From Chelativorans petroleitrophicus (lineage in GTDB: Bacteria > Pseudomonadota > Alphaproteobacteria > Rhizobiales > Rhizobiaceae), in assembly GCF_025398195.1 (NCBI RefSeq), contig NZ_JAODNV010000017.1:43776-107775 (forward strand): a DNA stretch of 64,000 bases, written 5' to 3'. Each line of letters opens with the position of its first letter. Position 1 is the stretch's first letter. The notes beneath the pieces were generated by a model. That model was not told the DNA's origin and did no database searches. It was given only the letters and a program-made list of their open reading frames with translations. The translations under genes were made by a program, and so were the position numbers. Positions 44,404 to 53,289 of this stretch are shown piece after piece.

Positions 44404-46231
44404 AATTCCACTCACACTTCCGGTTCGTTTCCCAACCGGCGGCGCCTGCCTTCTCTTCCTCGCCCTCTCCGTCCGCGCCGTCGGCCGGCAGGGATATATG
44501 GACCCGGGTTCCTGCACCGGGCGTGCTTTCAATGCTCAGGCTGCCGCCTTGCAGGCGCACCAAGCCCTTCACCAGCGACAGCCCCAGCCCCGTCCCTTCA
44601 TATTGCCGCGTGTAGTCGTTATCCACCCTTGTAAAAGGCTGGCCTACTCGCTGCAGGTCGTCAGCCGACATGCCGATGCCGGTATCGCTCACGGTCATCT
44701 CTAGCCGTTTGCCGTCGCGACGCGCCGTCACCTTAACCTCGCCCGAGGGCGTGAACTTCATCGCGTTCGACAGAAGATTGATCAGCACCTGCTGCAGCGC
44801 CCGCCGATCACAATGGACCGTACCTACGTCTTCGGCAATATCGGCCTTCACCTCCACCGTCTTTGCCTGCACCTGTCCGGCCGTGACCGCGATGCACATG
44901 CGCACGGCGTCGTCCAGGCGGAACGGCTCGGCGTTGAGGCTATAGGCGCCCGACTGCAGTTTCGACACATCTAGGATCGCATTCACGACCGCAAGCAAAT
45001 GGCTGCCCGCCTGATGGATCAGCTCCACATACTCGCGCTGCTTGGCATGCGCGAAGTCGCCGAACATCCCGTTCGCCAGCACGTCGGAAAAGCCGACAAT
45101 GGCATTGAGCGGCGTGCGCAGCTCGTGGCCCACGGAAGCGAGAAGATGGTCCCTGGCGATTGCCGTCTCTTCCGCCTGCTTCCGCGCGATCGCCAGCGCC
45201 TCTTCCAGTTCCCGCCTTGCGGCATCATCGCGGAGGATCGCCGCGAAGCCCGCCCCTTTTGCGCGCGCAATCACGTCGCATGCAAAATTCCGATAAAGCG
45301 CCTCGGAAGGCAGTCCGGCCGGCGCAGGCACCCGGATGCGCAGGCGCAGCGAGCGCGCCGTCTCGCCGCCGCGCAGATCACTCAGCGCGGTCAGCCATGC
45401 CACACGATCCGCTACGTGGATGCGGTCGAACAGACCAGAGCCCAGAACCATTTCCGGCGCCACGCCGAGCAATTCCTCGACCTTCTCCGATGCGTGGCTC
45501 ACCTCTCCCGAATCCTGCAGATGCAGCACGGCCGTAGCCGGCATGTCTTCAAGGGACGGTGCAGCTTCGGCCGCCACCTCTTTCGCCCTGCCCAGCCTCA
45601 TCAGTGGCATACGGGCGAGAACGGTGGCGGCATAGATGAGCGGCATGATCCAGTGCCAGGCAGAAGGCGCTGCTTCAGGCAGAATCAAGCCATTCAGCTC
45701 TGCGCTGGCTGCCACGGCCGCGCCAGACACCGCCACGCCAACACCGATGGCGCGGCGCGTCCGCGCGACCCACCCAGCTTCGATCGCAATCGCGGCGGCG
45801 CTCGCCGCCAGGGGCGAGGCGAGCCCACCGGCAGCGGCTATCATAACTGCCGTCGCCATCGCGGCGATGACGAGCGCTGCGGGCTCGACGATGCGTCGAG
45901 CCGCCGTCGCGATGAGCCCGAACGGCAGCACAAGGCTGATGCCAAACACGATGGCGACCGCCGCAAAGGCGGTGCCCGTGCCCGTCGCCTGCATTCCCAG
46001 TTGCGCGGTGACCAGCGCGGCAAGCACAGGACCAGCCAGCAGCACCTGCAGCAGGCGGCGTTGCCGCGCCCGCTCCTCTCCCGCCGTCACGGAAGGATGG
46101 AGCAGCCGCTCGCAAGCAGCCTCAATATCCTGCACCCAGTCTTTAGAGGGGGTCGCTCGTGTACTCAACTCGATGCGCTCTGCCGAATCCGCTTGAGGGG
46201 GCTGTCGTTTGGCCAAACTCGCATTCACCAT
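44378..46231 (-). CDS. Multi-TM PAS sensor histidine kinase (DivJ/PleC-like class)
   Basis: A 617-aa kinase with an N-terminal bundle of about five to six TM helices (~residues 62–210, e.g. LVLPFGLIATAARRIVEPAA), a PAS domain (~235–345) and HisKA with the acceptor His in LLASVGHELRTPLNAIVGFS. The HATPase domain has NLLSNAMKFTPSG, SDTGIGMSADDL and GTGLGLSLVKGLV. This topology (membrane bundle–PAS–HisKA) is that of DivJ-like cell-cycle kinases, and the HisKA matches the PleC/DivJ group; CbrA/PdhS-type alternatives cannot be excluded. A CtrA-type octamer lies ~92 bp upstream. It is coupled to the peptidoglycan-binding protein. Confidence 0.75.
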   Translation of the reverse strand: MVNASLAKRQPPQADSAERIELSTRATPSKDWVQDIEAACERLLHPSVTAGEERARQRRLLQVLLAGPVLAALVTAQLGMQATGTGTAFAAVAIVFGISLVLPFGLIATAARRIVEPAALVIAAMATAVMIAAAGGLASPLAASAAAIAIEAGWVARTRRAIGVGVAVSGAAVAASAELNGLILPEAAPSAWHWIMPLIYAATVLARMPLMRLGRAKEVAAEAAPSLEDMPATAVLHLQDSGEVSHASEKVEELLGVAPEMVLGSGLFDRIHVADRVAWLTALSDLRGGETARSLRLRIRVPAPAGLPSEALYRNFACDVIARAKGAGFAAILRDDAARRELEEALAIARKQAEETAIARDHLLASVGHELRTPLNAIVGFSDVLANGMFGDFAHAKQREYVELIHQAGSHLLAVVNAILDVSKLQSGAYSLNAEPFRLDDAVRMCIAVTAGQVQAKTVEVKADIAEDVGTVHCDRRALQQVLINLLSNAMKFTPSGEVKVTARRDGKRLEMTVSDTGIGMSADDLQRVGQPFTRVDNDYTRQYEGTGLGLSLVKGLVRLQGGSLSIESTPGAGTRVHISLPADGADGEGEEEKAGAAGWETNRKCEWNYDALRKTA

Positions 46232-46554
46232 TTAAGGAAAGGATAAACGCAGGTACGCCCAAGCCGCCGCAGGCGGCAAAAAATTGGCGCATGGCCCAAT
46301 TCCGTCGCCGGCGATTGCGCGCATGGTTAACAAAGAATCGCCTTTTTCTGCGCCAGCCGCCTGCGCCCGCAACACCACCGCTCGGCGGCAAACGCAGATT
46401 CGTCATCCAATCAGGAAGTTAGAGGCTTCCCGAAGGTTATGATTCAGCCCTGCATTTGATTAAATCCCGCTGGGACCGCCATTGTCAGCATTTTTACGCA
46501 TTTGAGCGCATTCTCTGCCTCTGCGGCACCGCCGGTGCAGGGAGCGTCATTGAC
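46232..46554. other. Divergent intergenic region, histidine kinase / DUF5330
   Basis: About 323 bp between leftward kinase and rightward DUF5330 genes. Apart from the CtrA-type octamer it contains scattered AT-rich words (GGTTAACAAAGAATCG, TTTGATTAAATCCC). No conserved ORF, terminator or palindrome was found. Confidence 0.35.
46323..46330 (-). promoter_or_regulatory. CtrA-type octamer upstream of the histidine kinase
   Basis: The minus strand reads TTAACCAT, the 8-mer form of the CtrA binding site described in Alphaproteobacteria, about 92 bp upstream of the kinase start and oriented with it. A single octamer is weak evidence on its own. Confidence 0.4.
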
Positions 46555-46914
46555 ATGCGGTTTCTCATCCGTCTTGCCTTCGGCCTCGGGCTTTTGTTTC
46601 TGATCATCCCTTTCGAAAAGGACGGGCCGGCTCCGGCAGAATCAGCGAGCAAACCGGTTCCGGCGGAGCCGGTGGGTTCGCTTCAGCTTTTTTCCGCCGC
46701 AAGCGAGGCGATGCGCGATATTGCCGGAATCTGCGACCGGCGTCCCGACGTCTGCGTTACCGCGAAAGCCATGTTCGCCACCTTGGCGGCACACGCAGCG
46801 GAAATTCTCCACTCGGCTCCGGCGCCCGCCGATCAAGGGTCTCGCCATCCCGTCCCCGATGCACCGATCCCGGCAGGTCAGGGAAAGAAAGCGGGTTCGG
46901 ACATTTCTCCGTGA
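46555..46914 (+). CDS. DUF5330 envelope protein
   Basis: A 119-aa protein: signal peptide or anchor MRFLIRLAFGLGLLFLIIPF, then a short domain with SLQLFSAASEAMRDIAGICD and RRPDVCVTAKAMFATLAAHA, two cysteines likely paired in the periplasm, and a Pro-rich tail. It matches the DUF5330 family of Rhizobiales; the function is unknown. I chose ATG 46555, preceded by AGGGAG. It ends ~33 bp before sufE. Confidence 0.78.
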   Translation: MRFLIRLAFGLGLLFLIIPFEKDGPAPAESASKPVPAEPVGSLQLFSAASEAMRDIAGICDRRPDVCVTAKAMFATLAAHAAEILHSAPAPADQGSRHPVPDAPIPAGQGKKAGSDISP

Positions 46915-46946
46915 CGCTCGCGACCATTGCCACTATATGCGGTGGC

Positions 46947-47375
46947 ATGATGGCCAGCATAGAAAACATCCGCGAGGACTTCGCCTTCCTGGACGACTGG
47001 GAGGAGCGCTACCGCTACATCATCGAGCTTGGCGGCGACCTGCCGGATTACCCCGAGTCGGCGCGGGACGAAGCCCACAAGGTGCGCGGCTGCGTCAGCC
47101 AGGTCTGGCTCTACACGGAAGTGGGAGACGGCCCCGATCCGGTCATCACCTTTCGCGGCGATTCAGACGCTCATATAGTGCGGGGACTGGTGGCGATCAT
47201 GATGGCGCTGTTCAGCGGCAAGCGGGCCAGTGAAATCCTCTCGATCGACGCGGAGGAGACGCTGCGGGCGCTGGGTCTAGACGAGCATCTCACCCCCCAG
47301 CGTGCAAACGGGCTGCGCGCCATGGTCCGCCGTATCAAGGACGAGGCGACCGCCGCGCTCGGCGCGGTCGCCTGA
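46947..47375 (+). CDS. sufE: Cysteine desulfuration protein SufE
   Basis: A ~142-aa SufE, which accepts sulfane sulphur from SufS and stimulates Fe-S cluster assembly. It has MASIENIREDFAFLDDWEER at the N-terminus, IELGGDLPDYPE, and the acceptor Cys in AHKVRGCVSQVWLYTEVGDG (~residue 53). The start is ATG 46947 or 46950, and the longer GTG frame is discarded. The rest of the suf system is not in this window, as is common in Rhizobiales. Confidence 0.93.
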   Translation: MMASIENIREDFAFLDDWEERYRYIIELGGDLPDYPESARDEAHKVRGCVSQVWLYTEVGDGPDPVITFRGDSDAHIVRGLVAIMMALFSGKRASEILSIDAEETLRALGLDEHLTPQRANGLRAMVRRIKDEATAALGAVA

Positions 47376-47399
47376 CGGTATAGGGCTCCAGCCTTACTT

Positions 47400-48227
47400 T
47401 CACCGTAGGCTCGGGCGAAAACCGTCCGCACCCCAATGCAGAATCGAGCGGCGGCGGGCAGGCTGCTGCGGCTCGTAATGGCGGCTGAGTGCCGCAAGAG
47501 CGGTCTTCAACACCACCTTGGCTGAGCGGACCGGCCAGCCACGTTCGCTCTCAACGCGCTCCAGCCCTTTGAGGAAACAGCACACATCCACCAGCACCCC
47601 AGCGAGTTCCGGGCCAACGGCCTCCAGCGCCCGGTTGACGCGCTGGCGCGCGGCAAGCGCGGCATCCGTAAGATCGGCGATCCCATTCTCCCCGCTTCCC
47701 CGGCGCCCGCCTGCCACCGGTGTGCTCCAGTTGACGCCGAGCCGCGGCATGATCCGCCCCCTCGTAAAGTCCTCTCGCAGCCTTTCGCCCGCGCGCACTT
47801 CATTCTCCGAAAGAAACGGCTTGCCGTCCCGCCCGCGCCGGCGCGCGAGCTGTGCAAGGGGCGACTCGGAAAGGTTTGCCTCGACCCTCTCTGCGCCTCC
47901 GTCAGTGGAAACGGTCACACTGCCCAGATCCATGAGCTGCGCCCGGAATGGATCCTGCGGCGCCTCGGCGCGCCTTGCCAGCGCAACGCCTTCGGCCGAC
48001 AGCACGAGCCGCCCGTTCACCTGTCGGATGATGTTCTTGCGCACAAGCACAGCGAGAGTGGCCGGCGCTACCGAAATCGTTCCCCGTTCGCCGCCGTCAA
48101 GAAGAACGATGCCGTCCTTCGCCGCCGCGCGGACGGTTGCCGTGCCCGCCGTCGAAAGAAAGCGGGCCACGCGGACCGTCTCCCTTTCGATGCGCCGGGA
48201 GGTGATGTTGATCTCGGATCGCTTCAC
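47400..48227 (-). CDS. DUF6456 protein
   Basis: A 275-aa protein of the Rhizobiales DUF6456 group. A winged-helix-like N-terminal part (~40–90, VLVRKNIIRQVNGRLVLSAE) is followed by a conserved C-terminal region (SPLAQLARRRGRDGKPFLSE, RQRVNRALEAVGPELAGVLV, GWPVRSAKVVLKTALAALSR) that resembles DNA-binding proteins of phage or replication origin. No experimental function is known to me. It overlaps the DnaA-domain protein gene by 4 nt (ATGA), indicating a two-gene operon. Confidence 0.8.
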   Translation of the reverse strand: MKRSEINITSRRIERETVRVARFLSTAGTATVRAAAKDGIVLLDGGERGTISVAPATLAVLVRKNIIRQVNGRLVLSAEGVALARRAEAPQDPFRAQLMDLGSVTVSTDGGAERVEANLSESPLAQLARRRGRDGKPFLSENEVRAGERLREDFTRGRIMPRLGVNWSTPVAGGRRGSGENGIADLTDAALAARQRVNRALEAVGPELAGVLVDVCCFLKGLERVESERGWPVRSAKVVLKTALAALSRHYEPQQPARRRSILHWGADGFRPSLR

Positions 48228-48643
48228 CGCAGCACCTCCGTATGCCGGAAAGCGGCCGCAACGACCTGCTCGGTTACACTCACGATACGATCGAAGTCAG
48301 GATCGTCCCGCATGTCCTCGATCAGCTGGCAGGCATACTGCACGGTTGTCCGGTCCCGCCCGAAGCCGCGGCCCACCTCGGTCATGTTCAGGCGAAGCAC
48401 CACATGGGCCACATACATTCCGATCTGCCGCACACGCGCAACCCCGACGGTACACCGTCCCGGCCGGCGCAGGTCGCGCCCCCTCACGTTGAACAGCGCG
48501 GCCACCAGATCCATTACGCACTCGCAGATATCCGTAATCCTTTCGTCGCTCACCGGGCTGAGTTTGCGCGTGAAGGGCGCCGGCGAGGCCGTCGCCAGCC
48601 CATCTCCGTCATTTTGGTGTCGGATTGCAGCGTTCGATCGCAC
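48224..48643 (-). CDS. Stand-alone DnaA domain-IV (helix-turn-helix) protein
   Basis: A 139-aa protein whose C-terminal half (~60–125) matches domain IV of the replication initiator DnaA: ARVRQIGMYVAHVVLRLNMT and VGRGFGRDRTTVQYACQLIE, the DnaA-box-recognition HTH. The AAA+ and oligomerisation domains are absent. It starts at GTG 48643 with AGAAGGA upstream. It may bind DnaA boxes as a regulator or initiation inhibitor (inference). It is co-transcribed with the DUF6456 gene. Confidence 0.8.
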   Translation of the reverse strand: MRSNAAIRHQNDGDGLATASPAPFTRKLSPVSDERITDICECVMDLVAALFNVRGRDLRRPGRCTVGVARVRQIGMYVAHVVLRLNMTEVGRGFGRDRTTVQYACQLIEDMRDDPDFDRIVSVTEQVVAAAFRHTEVLR

Positions 48644-48844
48644 GGGGACATATTCCTTCTGCCAACAGGAATATAGTCCTTATAGCGCGCGCCATCCGGA
48701 CCGTGAACAAAAAGAGAACTAGAAATCGGCTATGATCGATCAAGTTATTGTTTCTAAATAATAATTTTCCGATTCATACAACAGACTTATCCCCGGCGCA
48801 CCCGAAGCCTCCAAACTGCCCCGAGCAAGAACGGAGATGGGCAG

Positions 48845-49114
48845 ATGGAGATCGAAAAGGAAGCTAGGGCATTCCGCCAGGCGAAGGCACGGCGTGTCGT
48901 GGAAGCGCGGCAATCGGCCGCCTTCTTTCTCATGTCCGGAATAGACTTGAACGACGCTCTGAAGACCTCTGGAAAGGAGCGCGCGATCATCCTTACCCGC
49001 CTCGGCCGGCTGATCGAGCGTGAACGCCTCAAGGGCGTGCGCCGGCACTGGAGCTACGACCTCAACCGTCACATTGCCCTGAAACAGGCCTATGATCGGT
49101 TGAAGGCTGGATAG
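48845..49114 (+). CDS. Small conserved cytoplasmic protein (unknown)
   Basis: An 89-aa soluble, strongly helical and basic protein (MEIEKEARAFRQAKARRVVE; ALKTSGKERAIILTRLGRLI; HWSYDLNRHIALKQAYDRLK). It has no TM or signal peptide. GGAGATG upstream gives a good ribosome site. I recognise it only as a Rhizobiales-type hypothetical; charge and helix content would suit nucleic-acid binding, but this is speculation. Its upstream 200 bp is AT-rich. Confidence 0.7.
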   Translation: MEIEKEARAFRQAKARRVVEARQSAAFFLMSGIDLNDALKTSGKERAIILTRLGRLIERERLKGVRRHWSYDLNRHIALKQAYDRLKAG

Positions 49115-49471
49115 ACGCGGCGCAACAGAGGCACAGATGCAACATGTCACCACGCCAAAAGACCGTTATCCCATTCGCAGCATGGACCTGTCTCTCTGGG
49201 AAAACGTGTGAAGCCAACGGGGCCTGAAAACGGTGAAGGCCTCGCCAAAGGCGGGGCCGAGCCCAGCACCATACAAGAGCTTGCTGTCGCTCGCCTGTGT
49301 GGTGGCCCCTGGTAGGGTCTTAGCGCAATTCCAGGAAAAGGGGATACCGGTTTTCCGTCCGGAATTGCGCAAACAATAACCGGATCCTTTCTGTGTTTTC
49401 GTGAAACACAGGAAGGATATAGACGCAGATCCTGTTTCCAGGATAGCGGCTCTCAGAAAGGCAACAAATGT
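49115..49471. other. Intergenic region carrying palindromic repeat copy 2
   Basis: About 357 bp between the small 89-aa protein and the convergent mucR gene. Its main content is the palindromic repeat at 49323–49418; the remainder (49115–49320) shows no ORF with coding character and no tRNA-like fold. Confidence 0.4.
49323..49418. repeat. Palindromic intergenic repeat, copy 2
   Basis: GCGCAATTCC (49323–49332) pairs with GGAATTGCGC (49361–49370), and ATCCTTTCTGTGTTT (49384–49398) pairs with AAACACAGGAAGGAT (49404–49418), with one G·T and a 5-nt loop. The second hairpin may act as a terminator for the converging genes. The first-hairpin arms are identical to copy 1. Confidence 0.82.
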
Positions 49472-49915
49472 CTATTTGCCTTTGCCTTTGCCTGTGCCCT
49501 TACTTTTCCGGCCAAGACCCATTTTCTTGGCAAGTTCGGATCGCGCCGCCGCATAGTTCGGCGCGACCATCGGATAGTCGGCGGGAAGACCCCACTTCTC
49601 GCGATACTGCTCCGGCGTCAGCCCATAATGCGTCATAATGTGACGCTTCAGCGACTTGAACTTCTTTCCATCTTCGAGACAGATGATGTAGTCGTCATGC
49701 ACCGAGCGTTTCGGATTCACGGCCGGCTTCTGCTTTTCGACCGGAGCCTGCTCCTCGGAGCGTGTGACGCGTCCAAGAGCAGAATGTACATCGGCGATCA
49801 GATTAGAAAGCTCCGACACCGGAACAGGATTGTTGCTCACATAGGCTGCAACAACATCTGCCGTCAGTTCGACAAGCATTCCGTTGTTCTTTGTTTCTTG
49901 TTCATCCATTTGCAT
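49472..49915 (-). CDS. mucR: MucR/Ros-family zinc-finger transcriptional regulator
   Basis: A 147-aa MucR-type regulator. The N-terminal oligomerisation region (~10–50, [35 protein letters not shown]) precedes the DNA-binding zinc domain [20 protein letters not shown] with [20 protein letters not shown]. The canonical C-x2-C-x9-H-x4-H reads C-x2-D here: CLED in place of CLEC, followed by both histidines, as described for some Mesorhizobium loti Ros/MucR paralogues. The basic tail ends [10 protein letters not shown] chose ATG 49915 (MQMDEQ), with GGGCAAG upstream. MucR proteins silence AT-rich promoters, including their own. Confidence 0.9.
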   Translation of the reverse strand: MQMDEQETKNNGMLVELTADVVAAYVSNNPVPVSELSNLIADVHSALGRVTRSEEQAPVEKQKPAVNPKRSVHDDYIICLEDGKKFKSLKRHIMTHYGLTPEQYREKWGLPADYPMVAPNYAAARSELAKKMGLGRKSKGTGKGKGK

Positions 49916-49981
49916 ATCTTGCCCCAAACGTCCGAGAGGACCCTTTCGTAACATCGGTACATACCGTACCGCTCCGCTCAT

Positions 49982-50120
49982 CGAAGTTTTTTCTTATGTT
50001 ATGCGAGAGATCGATGACACTGGCGTGGATATTCACACTTTGATACACCTCGTCAACCCAATTTTTTCTCATTTGATATTCAATATATCAATTATACTTA
50101 CTTCATTAGCGCAAAATCGG
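49982..50120. promoter_or_regulatory. AT-rich mucR upstream region
   Basis: The region upstream of mucR is strikingly AT-rich against its surroundings (AATTTTTTCTCATTTGATAT, TCAATATATCAATTATACTT) with several T-A steps. This is the kind of DNA MucR/Ros proteins bind, so autoregulation is plausible. Specific boxes cannot be assigned by eye. Confidence 0.4.
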
Positions 50121-50177
50121 ATTCTGCCCGCCGTCGAAGCTTCGGCCTTCGCTGAAAGGCCTTCAGTGCCCAGCGCC

Positions 50178-50549
50178 TCAACGGGAAGAGCCGGCCTGCC
50201 CATCTCCTTTCCGCGTGCGCTCCTTGCCCATTTCATCAAGAACCGACCCGCTCCACAGGCGATATCCGGTGCCGTAAGCGGCTTTGGCCAGAAGATGAGC
50301 CGAAATCGGTGCGGTCAGCAGCAGGAAAACGATGGCCGCGACGGCGCGTGTCACCGTCGAGAGGTCATGCTGGAACAGCGCAAGCGCAAGCAGAAGCAGG
50401 CCCGAGCCGACCACGCCGGCCTTGGAGGCGGCGTGCATGCGCGTATAGAGCTCCGGCAGGCGCAGCACGCCGATAGCCGCAGTCAAAGCAAAGAAAGCGC
50501 CAAGCAGCATCATTGAGCCAACGAGAAGATTCTGTAGAAGCTCAGTCAT
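50178..50549 (-). CDS. mrpG: Mrp Na+/H+ antiporter subunit G
   Basis: A 123-aa MnhG/PhaG-type subunit with three TM helices: [20 protein letters not shown], then the family motif [20 protein letters not shown], and [20 protein letters not shown]. It overlaps mrpF by 8 nt and is the last gene of the operon. A weak GC hairpin (GGCCTT/AAGGCC around 50143–50165) lies downstream. Confidence 0.94.
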   Translation of the reverse strand: MTELLQNLLVGSMMLLGAFFALTAAIGVLRLPELYTRMHAASKAGVVGSGLLLLALALFQHDLSTVTRAVAAIVFLLLTAPISAHLLAKAAYGTGYRLWSGSVLDEMGKERTRKGDGQAGSSR

Positions 50550-50877
50550 TGTGCTTCTCCCGGTAGATTCCGCGCTCGTCCCTTGAGACGAATTCCGCCT
50601 CGTAACGCCGGCTCATCACGAAGCGTGCGAAGGCCACGGTGGCGAGGAAACCAACCAAACCGAGGGCGATCGCAATATCGAGATAGAGTGTGAAGCCGGT
50701 GCGGATACCGATCACCGCCATGATCCCCATGGCCACCATCACCAGCATGTCAAGACCCACCACCCGGTCCGTCAGGGTCGGGCCGAGCACCACGCGGATC
50801 GTCGCCAGAAGCAGTGAAAGACTTAGGATGCCGAGCGCTGCAACGCCTGCGAAAGCAAGGAAGCCTTCCCCCGTCAT
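50542..50877 (-). CDS. mrpF: Mrp Na+/H+ antiporter subunit F
   Basis: A 111-aa MnhF-type subunit: three TM helices with the conserved [18 protein letters not shown] between TM1 and TM2 and [19 protein letters not shown] at the end. The start overlaps the mrpE stop by 1 nt. Confidence 0.94.
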   Translation of the reverse strand: MTGEGFLAFAGVAALGILSLSLLLATIRVVLGPTLTDRVVGLDMLVMVAMGIMAVIGIRTGFTLYLDIAIALGLVGFLATVAFARFVMSRRYEAEFVSRDERGIYREKHND

Positions 50878-51356
50878 TACCGGAATGCCTCCATGATCTT
50901 TCGTTCAAAACCCATTGCGATATCCCGCCGCAGCCCGTCCGGGTCCGAGCAGTCGATGGCATGGACATAGAGAAACTTGCGGTCATCCGACACGTCGACC
51001 GTTAGGGTGCCGGGGGTCAGCGTGATCATATTGGCCAGAAGCGTGATCTCGAAATTTCGATCCACGGTGAGTGGATAGGCGAAGATGCCGGGCTTCAGCT
51101 CCATGCGCGGCGACAGCACAAGTCTCGCCACGCGCCAGGCCGAAAGCGCAAGCTCGCGGATGAACAGAACCGCCAGAGAGAAGAGCTTCCGCCCCCTCTC
51201 GAAATAGCCGAGCGAGCCTACCTGTTCGCGGATGAGATGAAGAGCAGCGGCCCCGAGCACGAAGCCGAAGACGATATTGACGAAGGAGAAGGAACCGGTG
51301 ACCAGCGCCCAGACCAGCGCAAGAAGGATATTCGTTAGGTAGAGATTGGCCTTCAT
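50877..51356 (-). CDS. mrpE: Mrp Na+/H+ antiporter subunit E
   Basis: A 159-aa MnhE-type subunit. Hydrophobic N-terminal segments ([20 protein letters not shown]) are followed by a cytoplasmic domain with [20 protein letters not shown] and [13 protein letters not shown] chose ATG 51356 because it overlaps the mrpD stop (ATGA); the longer frame inside mrpD is discarded. Confidence 0.95.
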   Translation of the reverse strand: MKANLYLTNILLALVWALVTGSFSFVNIVFGFVLGAAALHLIREQVGSLGYFERGRKLFSLAVLFIRELALSAWRVARLVLSPRMELKPGIFAYPLTVDRNFEITLLANMITLTPGTLTVDVSDDRKFLYVHAIDCSDPDGLRRDIAMGFERKIMEAFR

Positions 51357-52912
51357 TGCACCGCCCCCTCCGGAAAGACTGAGCCGATATAGGTCGATGA
51401 ATCCAGGATACCGGCAGCGGCCCGCTCCGCCACCGCGATCACCGGTTCGGGATAAAGTCCAATCAGCAGGACAGGCAGCGCGAGGACGCCGAGCGCGATA
51501 TAGCCCAACCGCGGCGAGATGGCCGACACCGGCGCCGGCCCGGAAGGCATGCGCCATATGGCAAGAAGGAACATCCGGCCAAGCGCCAGCGTGGTAAGCA
51601 GGCCCGTCGCAAGAATTGCGAAGGCAAGCCACGGCCAGCCCGTGTCGATCGCTGCGCGCACCAGCAGCACTTTCGGCCAAAGCCCGGAAGCTGGCGGCAA
51701 CCCGGCCGCCGCAAGCATCAACAGAAGCGCGAATGCCGCGACAAGCGGATGGCTCGCATAGAACCCGGAAAGCGAACGCAGCGAATAGTCGCCGGCAAGC
51801 CCGTTCATCACGCCCGCCAGCAGGTAGAGCGCCGTCATCACAATCATGGAGTGGAAGGCGTAGAATATGGTTCCGGACAATCCTTCCGCCGTGCCCAGCG
51901 CCAGTCCGGCAAGCATGACGCCGACGCCGGAAATGACCACGAAACCGAGCACGCGCCTGATGTCAGTCTGAGCAAGCGCGCCCATGATGCCGATGATCAT
52001 GGTGGCTGCAGCGCCCCAGGCAATCAGGCATGAAAGCATATCGCGCTCGAGGGGGAACAGCATCACCAGCGTGCGCAGAAGCGCATAGACGCCCACCTTG
52101 GTCAGAACGCCACCGAACAGCGCCGCCGTCACGATCCGCGGCGTATGATAAGAGGCGGGCAGCCAGAAATTCACGGGAAAAGCCGCCGCCTTCATTCCGA
52201 AGGCAAGCAGGAATAGCGCTGCCAGCGTCGTGAGCGGCGCCGTCTCCCGGAAATTCCCGGCCTTGCGCGCAATGTCGGCCATATTGAGCGTGCCGAACGC
52301 GCCATAGAGCAGCGAAACCGTAATCAGAAACAGCGTGGTGCCGATCAGATTGAGTATCGCGTATTTCGTCGTGCCGTCGAGCTGCGGATGCTCCGAGCCA
52401 AGCACCAGAAGCCCGAAGGAGGAAATCAGGAAGACTTCGAACCAGACGTAGAGATTGAAGATGTCGCCGGTAAGAAACGCGCCGCCCACTCCCGCCATCA
52501 TCAGCATCAGGAATGGATAGAAGCCGTAGCGCCGCCCGACCGTGCCGATATCTGCGATCGCATAGACTGCGCCCACCAGCGCCACCAGCGTCGCCACCAG
52601 CGCAAGCGATGCTCCCAACACATCTGCGGCAAAGGAGATGCCGAAGGGTGGCAGCCACCGCCCCATCGTCATGACCAGCGGTCCATCCGTCAGCACCCGA
52701 TGCAGCAGCAGCACATTGCTAAGGAACGTGGCGAGAAGTGCCCCGATCGCCAGACCCGCATGCCATCGCGTCTCGTGCCGCAGCATCATGAGCAGTGCAC
52801 CGGCCACGATGGGAATGGCAACCGGCGCCACCACCACCCAGTCGGCGGCGGAGGTGGGCGCAAGCACGAGCGCGTGTGCGAGATCAGCGGCTTCTGCGGC
52901 GTTCTGTGCCAT
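51353..52912 (-). CDS. mrpD: Mrp Na+/H+ antiporter subunit D
   Basis: A 519-aa polytopic protein (about 14 TM) of the MnhD/NuoM-like proton channel family. Family landmarks are FEVFLISSFGLLVLGSEHPQ (TM5 Glu), FGMKAAAFPVNFWLPASYHT (key Lys) and ALAQTDIRRVLGFVVISGVG. It forms a proton-pathway module with MrpA. Confidence 0.95.
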   Translation of the reverse strand: MAQNAAEAADLAHALVLAPTSAADWVVVAPVAIPIVAGALLMMLRHETRWHAGLAIGALLATFLSNVLLLHRVLTDGPLVMTMGRWLPPFGISFAADVLGASLALVATLVALVGAVYAIADIGTVGRRYGFYPFLMLMMAGVGGAFLTGDIFNLYVWFEVFLISSFGLLVLGSEHPQLDGTTKYAILNLIGTTLFLITVSLLYGAFGTLNMADIARKAGNFRETAPLTTLAALFLLAFGMKAAAFPVNFWLPASYHTPRIVTAALFGGVLTKVGVYALLRTLVMLFPLERDMLSCLIAWGAAATMIIGIMGALAQTDIRRVLGFVVISGVGVMLAGLALGTAEGLSGTIFYAFHSMIVMTALYLLAGVMNGLAGDYSLRSLSGFYASHPLVAAFALLLMLAAAGLPPASGLWPKVLLVRAAIDTGWPWLAFAILATGLLTTLALGRMFLLAIWRMPSGPAPVSAISPRLGYIALGVLALPVLLIGLYPEPVIAVAERAAAGILDSSTYIGSVFPEGAVQ

Positions 52913-53289
52913 TAGTACCCCAGCGGTGGAAGGTCCTCGCCCTTGGGCTCGGCAAGCCGCATGCCGTCCGTGTCGTCAGTATCAAGATCTTGATAGGCGC
53001 GAAAGGCAAGCACGAGCAAAAAGGCGAAAAAGGAAAAGGAAATCACGATCGCCGTCAGGATCAGCGCCTGCGGCAGCGGATTGGCCGCGACCTTGTCGAG
53101 CACCTCGAGGCCTTCCGGAATGATGGGCGGCACCTCGCGGACGATGCGCCCGGCCGTGAAGATCGTCAGGTTCACCGCATTGGAGAAGATGGCAACGCCG
53201 AGCAGAATGCGGATGATGTGCTTCGAGAGCATCAGATAGATGGAAACGGCGTAGAAGAGGCCGATCACGGCGGCAAGAACGGGTTCCAT
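52912..53289 (-). CDS. mrpC: Mrp Na+/H+ antiporter subunit C
   Basis: A 125-aa NuoK-like subunit with three TM helices: VIGLFYAVSIYLMLSKHIIR, ILLGVAIFSNAVNLTIFTAG and NPLPQALILTAIVISFSFFA, including the conserved DPLPQALILTAIVI-type motif. It overlaps mrpB and mrpD by single bases. Confidence 0.95.
   Translation of the reverse strand: MEPVLAAVIGLFYAVSIYLMLSKHIIRILLGVAIFSNAVNLTIFTAGRIVREVPPIIPEGLEVLDKVAANPLPQALILTAIVISFSFFAFLLVLAFRAYQDLDTDDTDGMRLAEPKGEDLPPLGY

Noticed and set aside
50143..50165. GGCCTT/AAGGCC hairpin downstream of mrpG as an intrinsic terminator.
   Set aside because: Only a 6-bp stem and no T-run in the mrp direction; mentioned as weak only.
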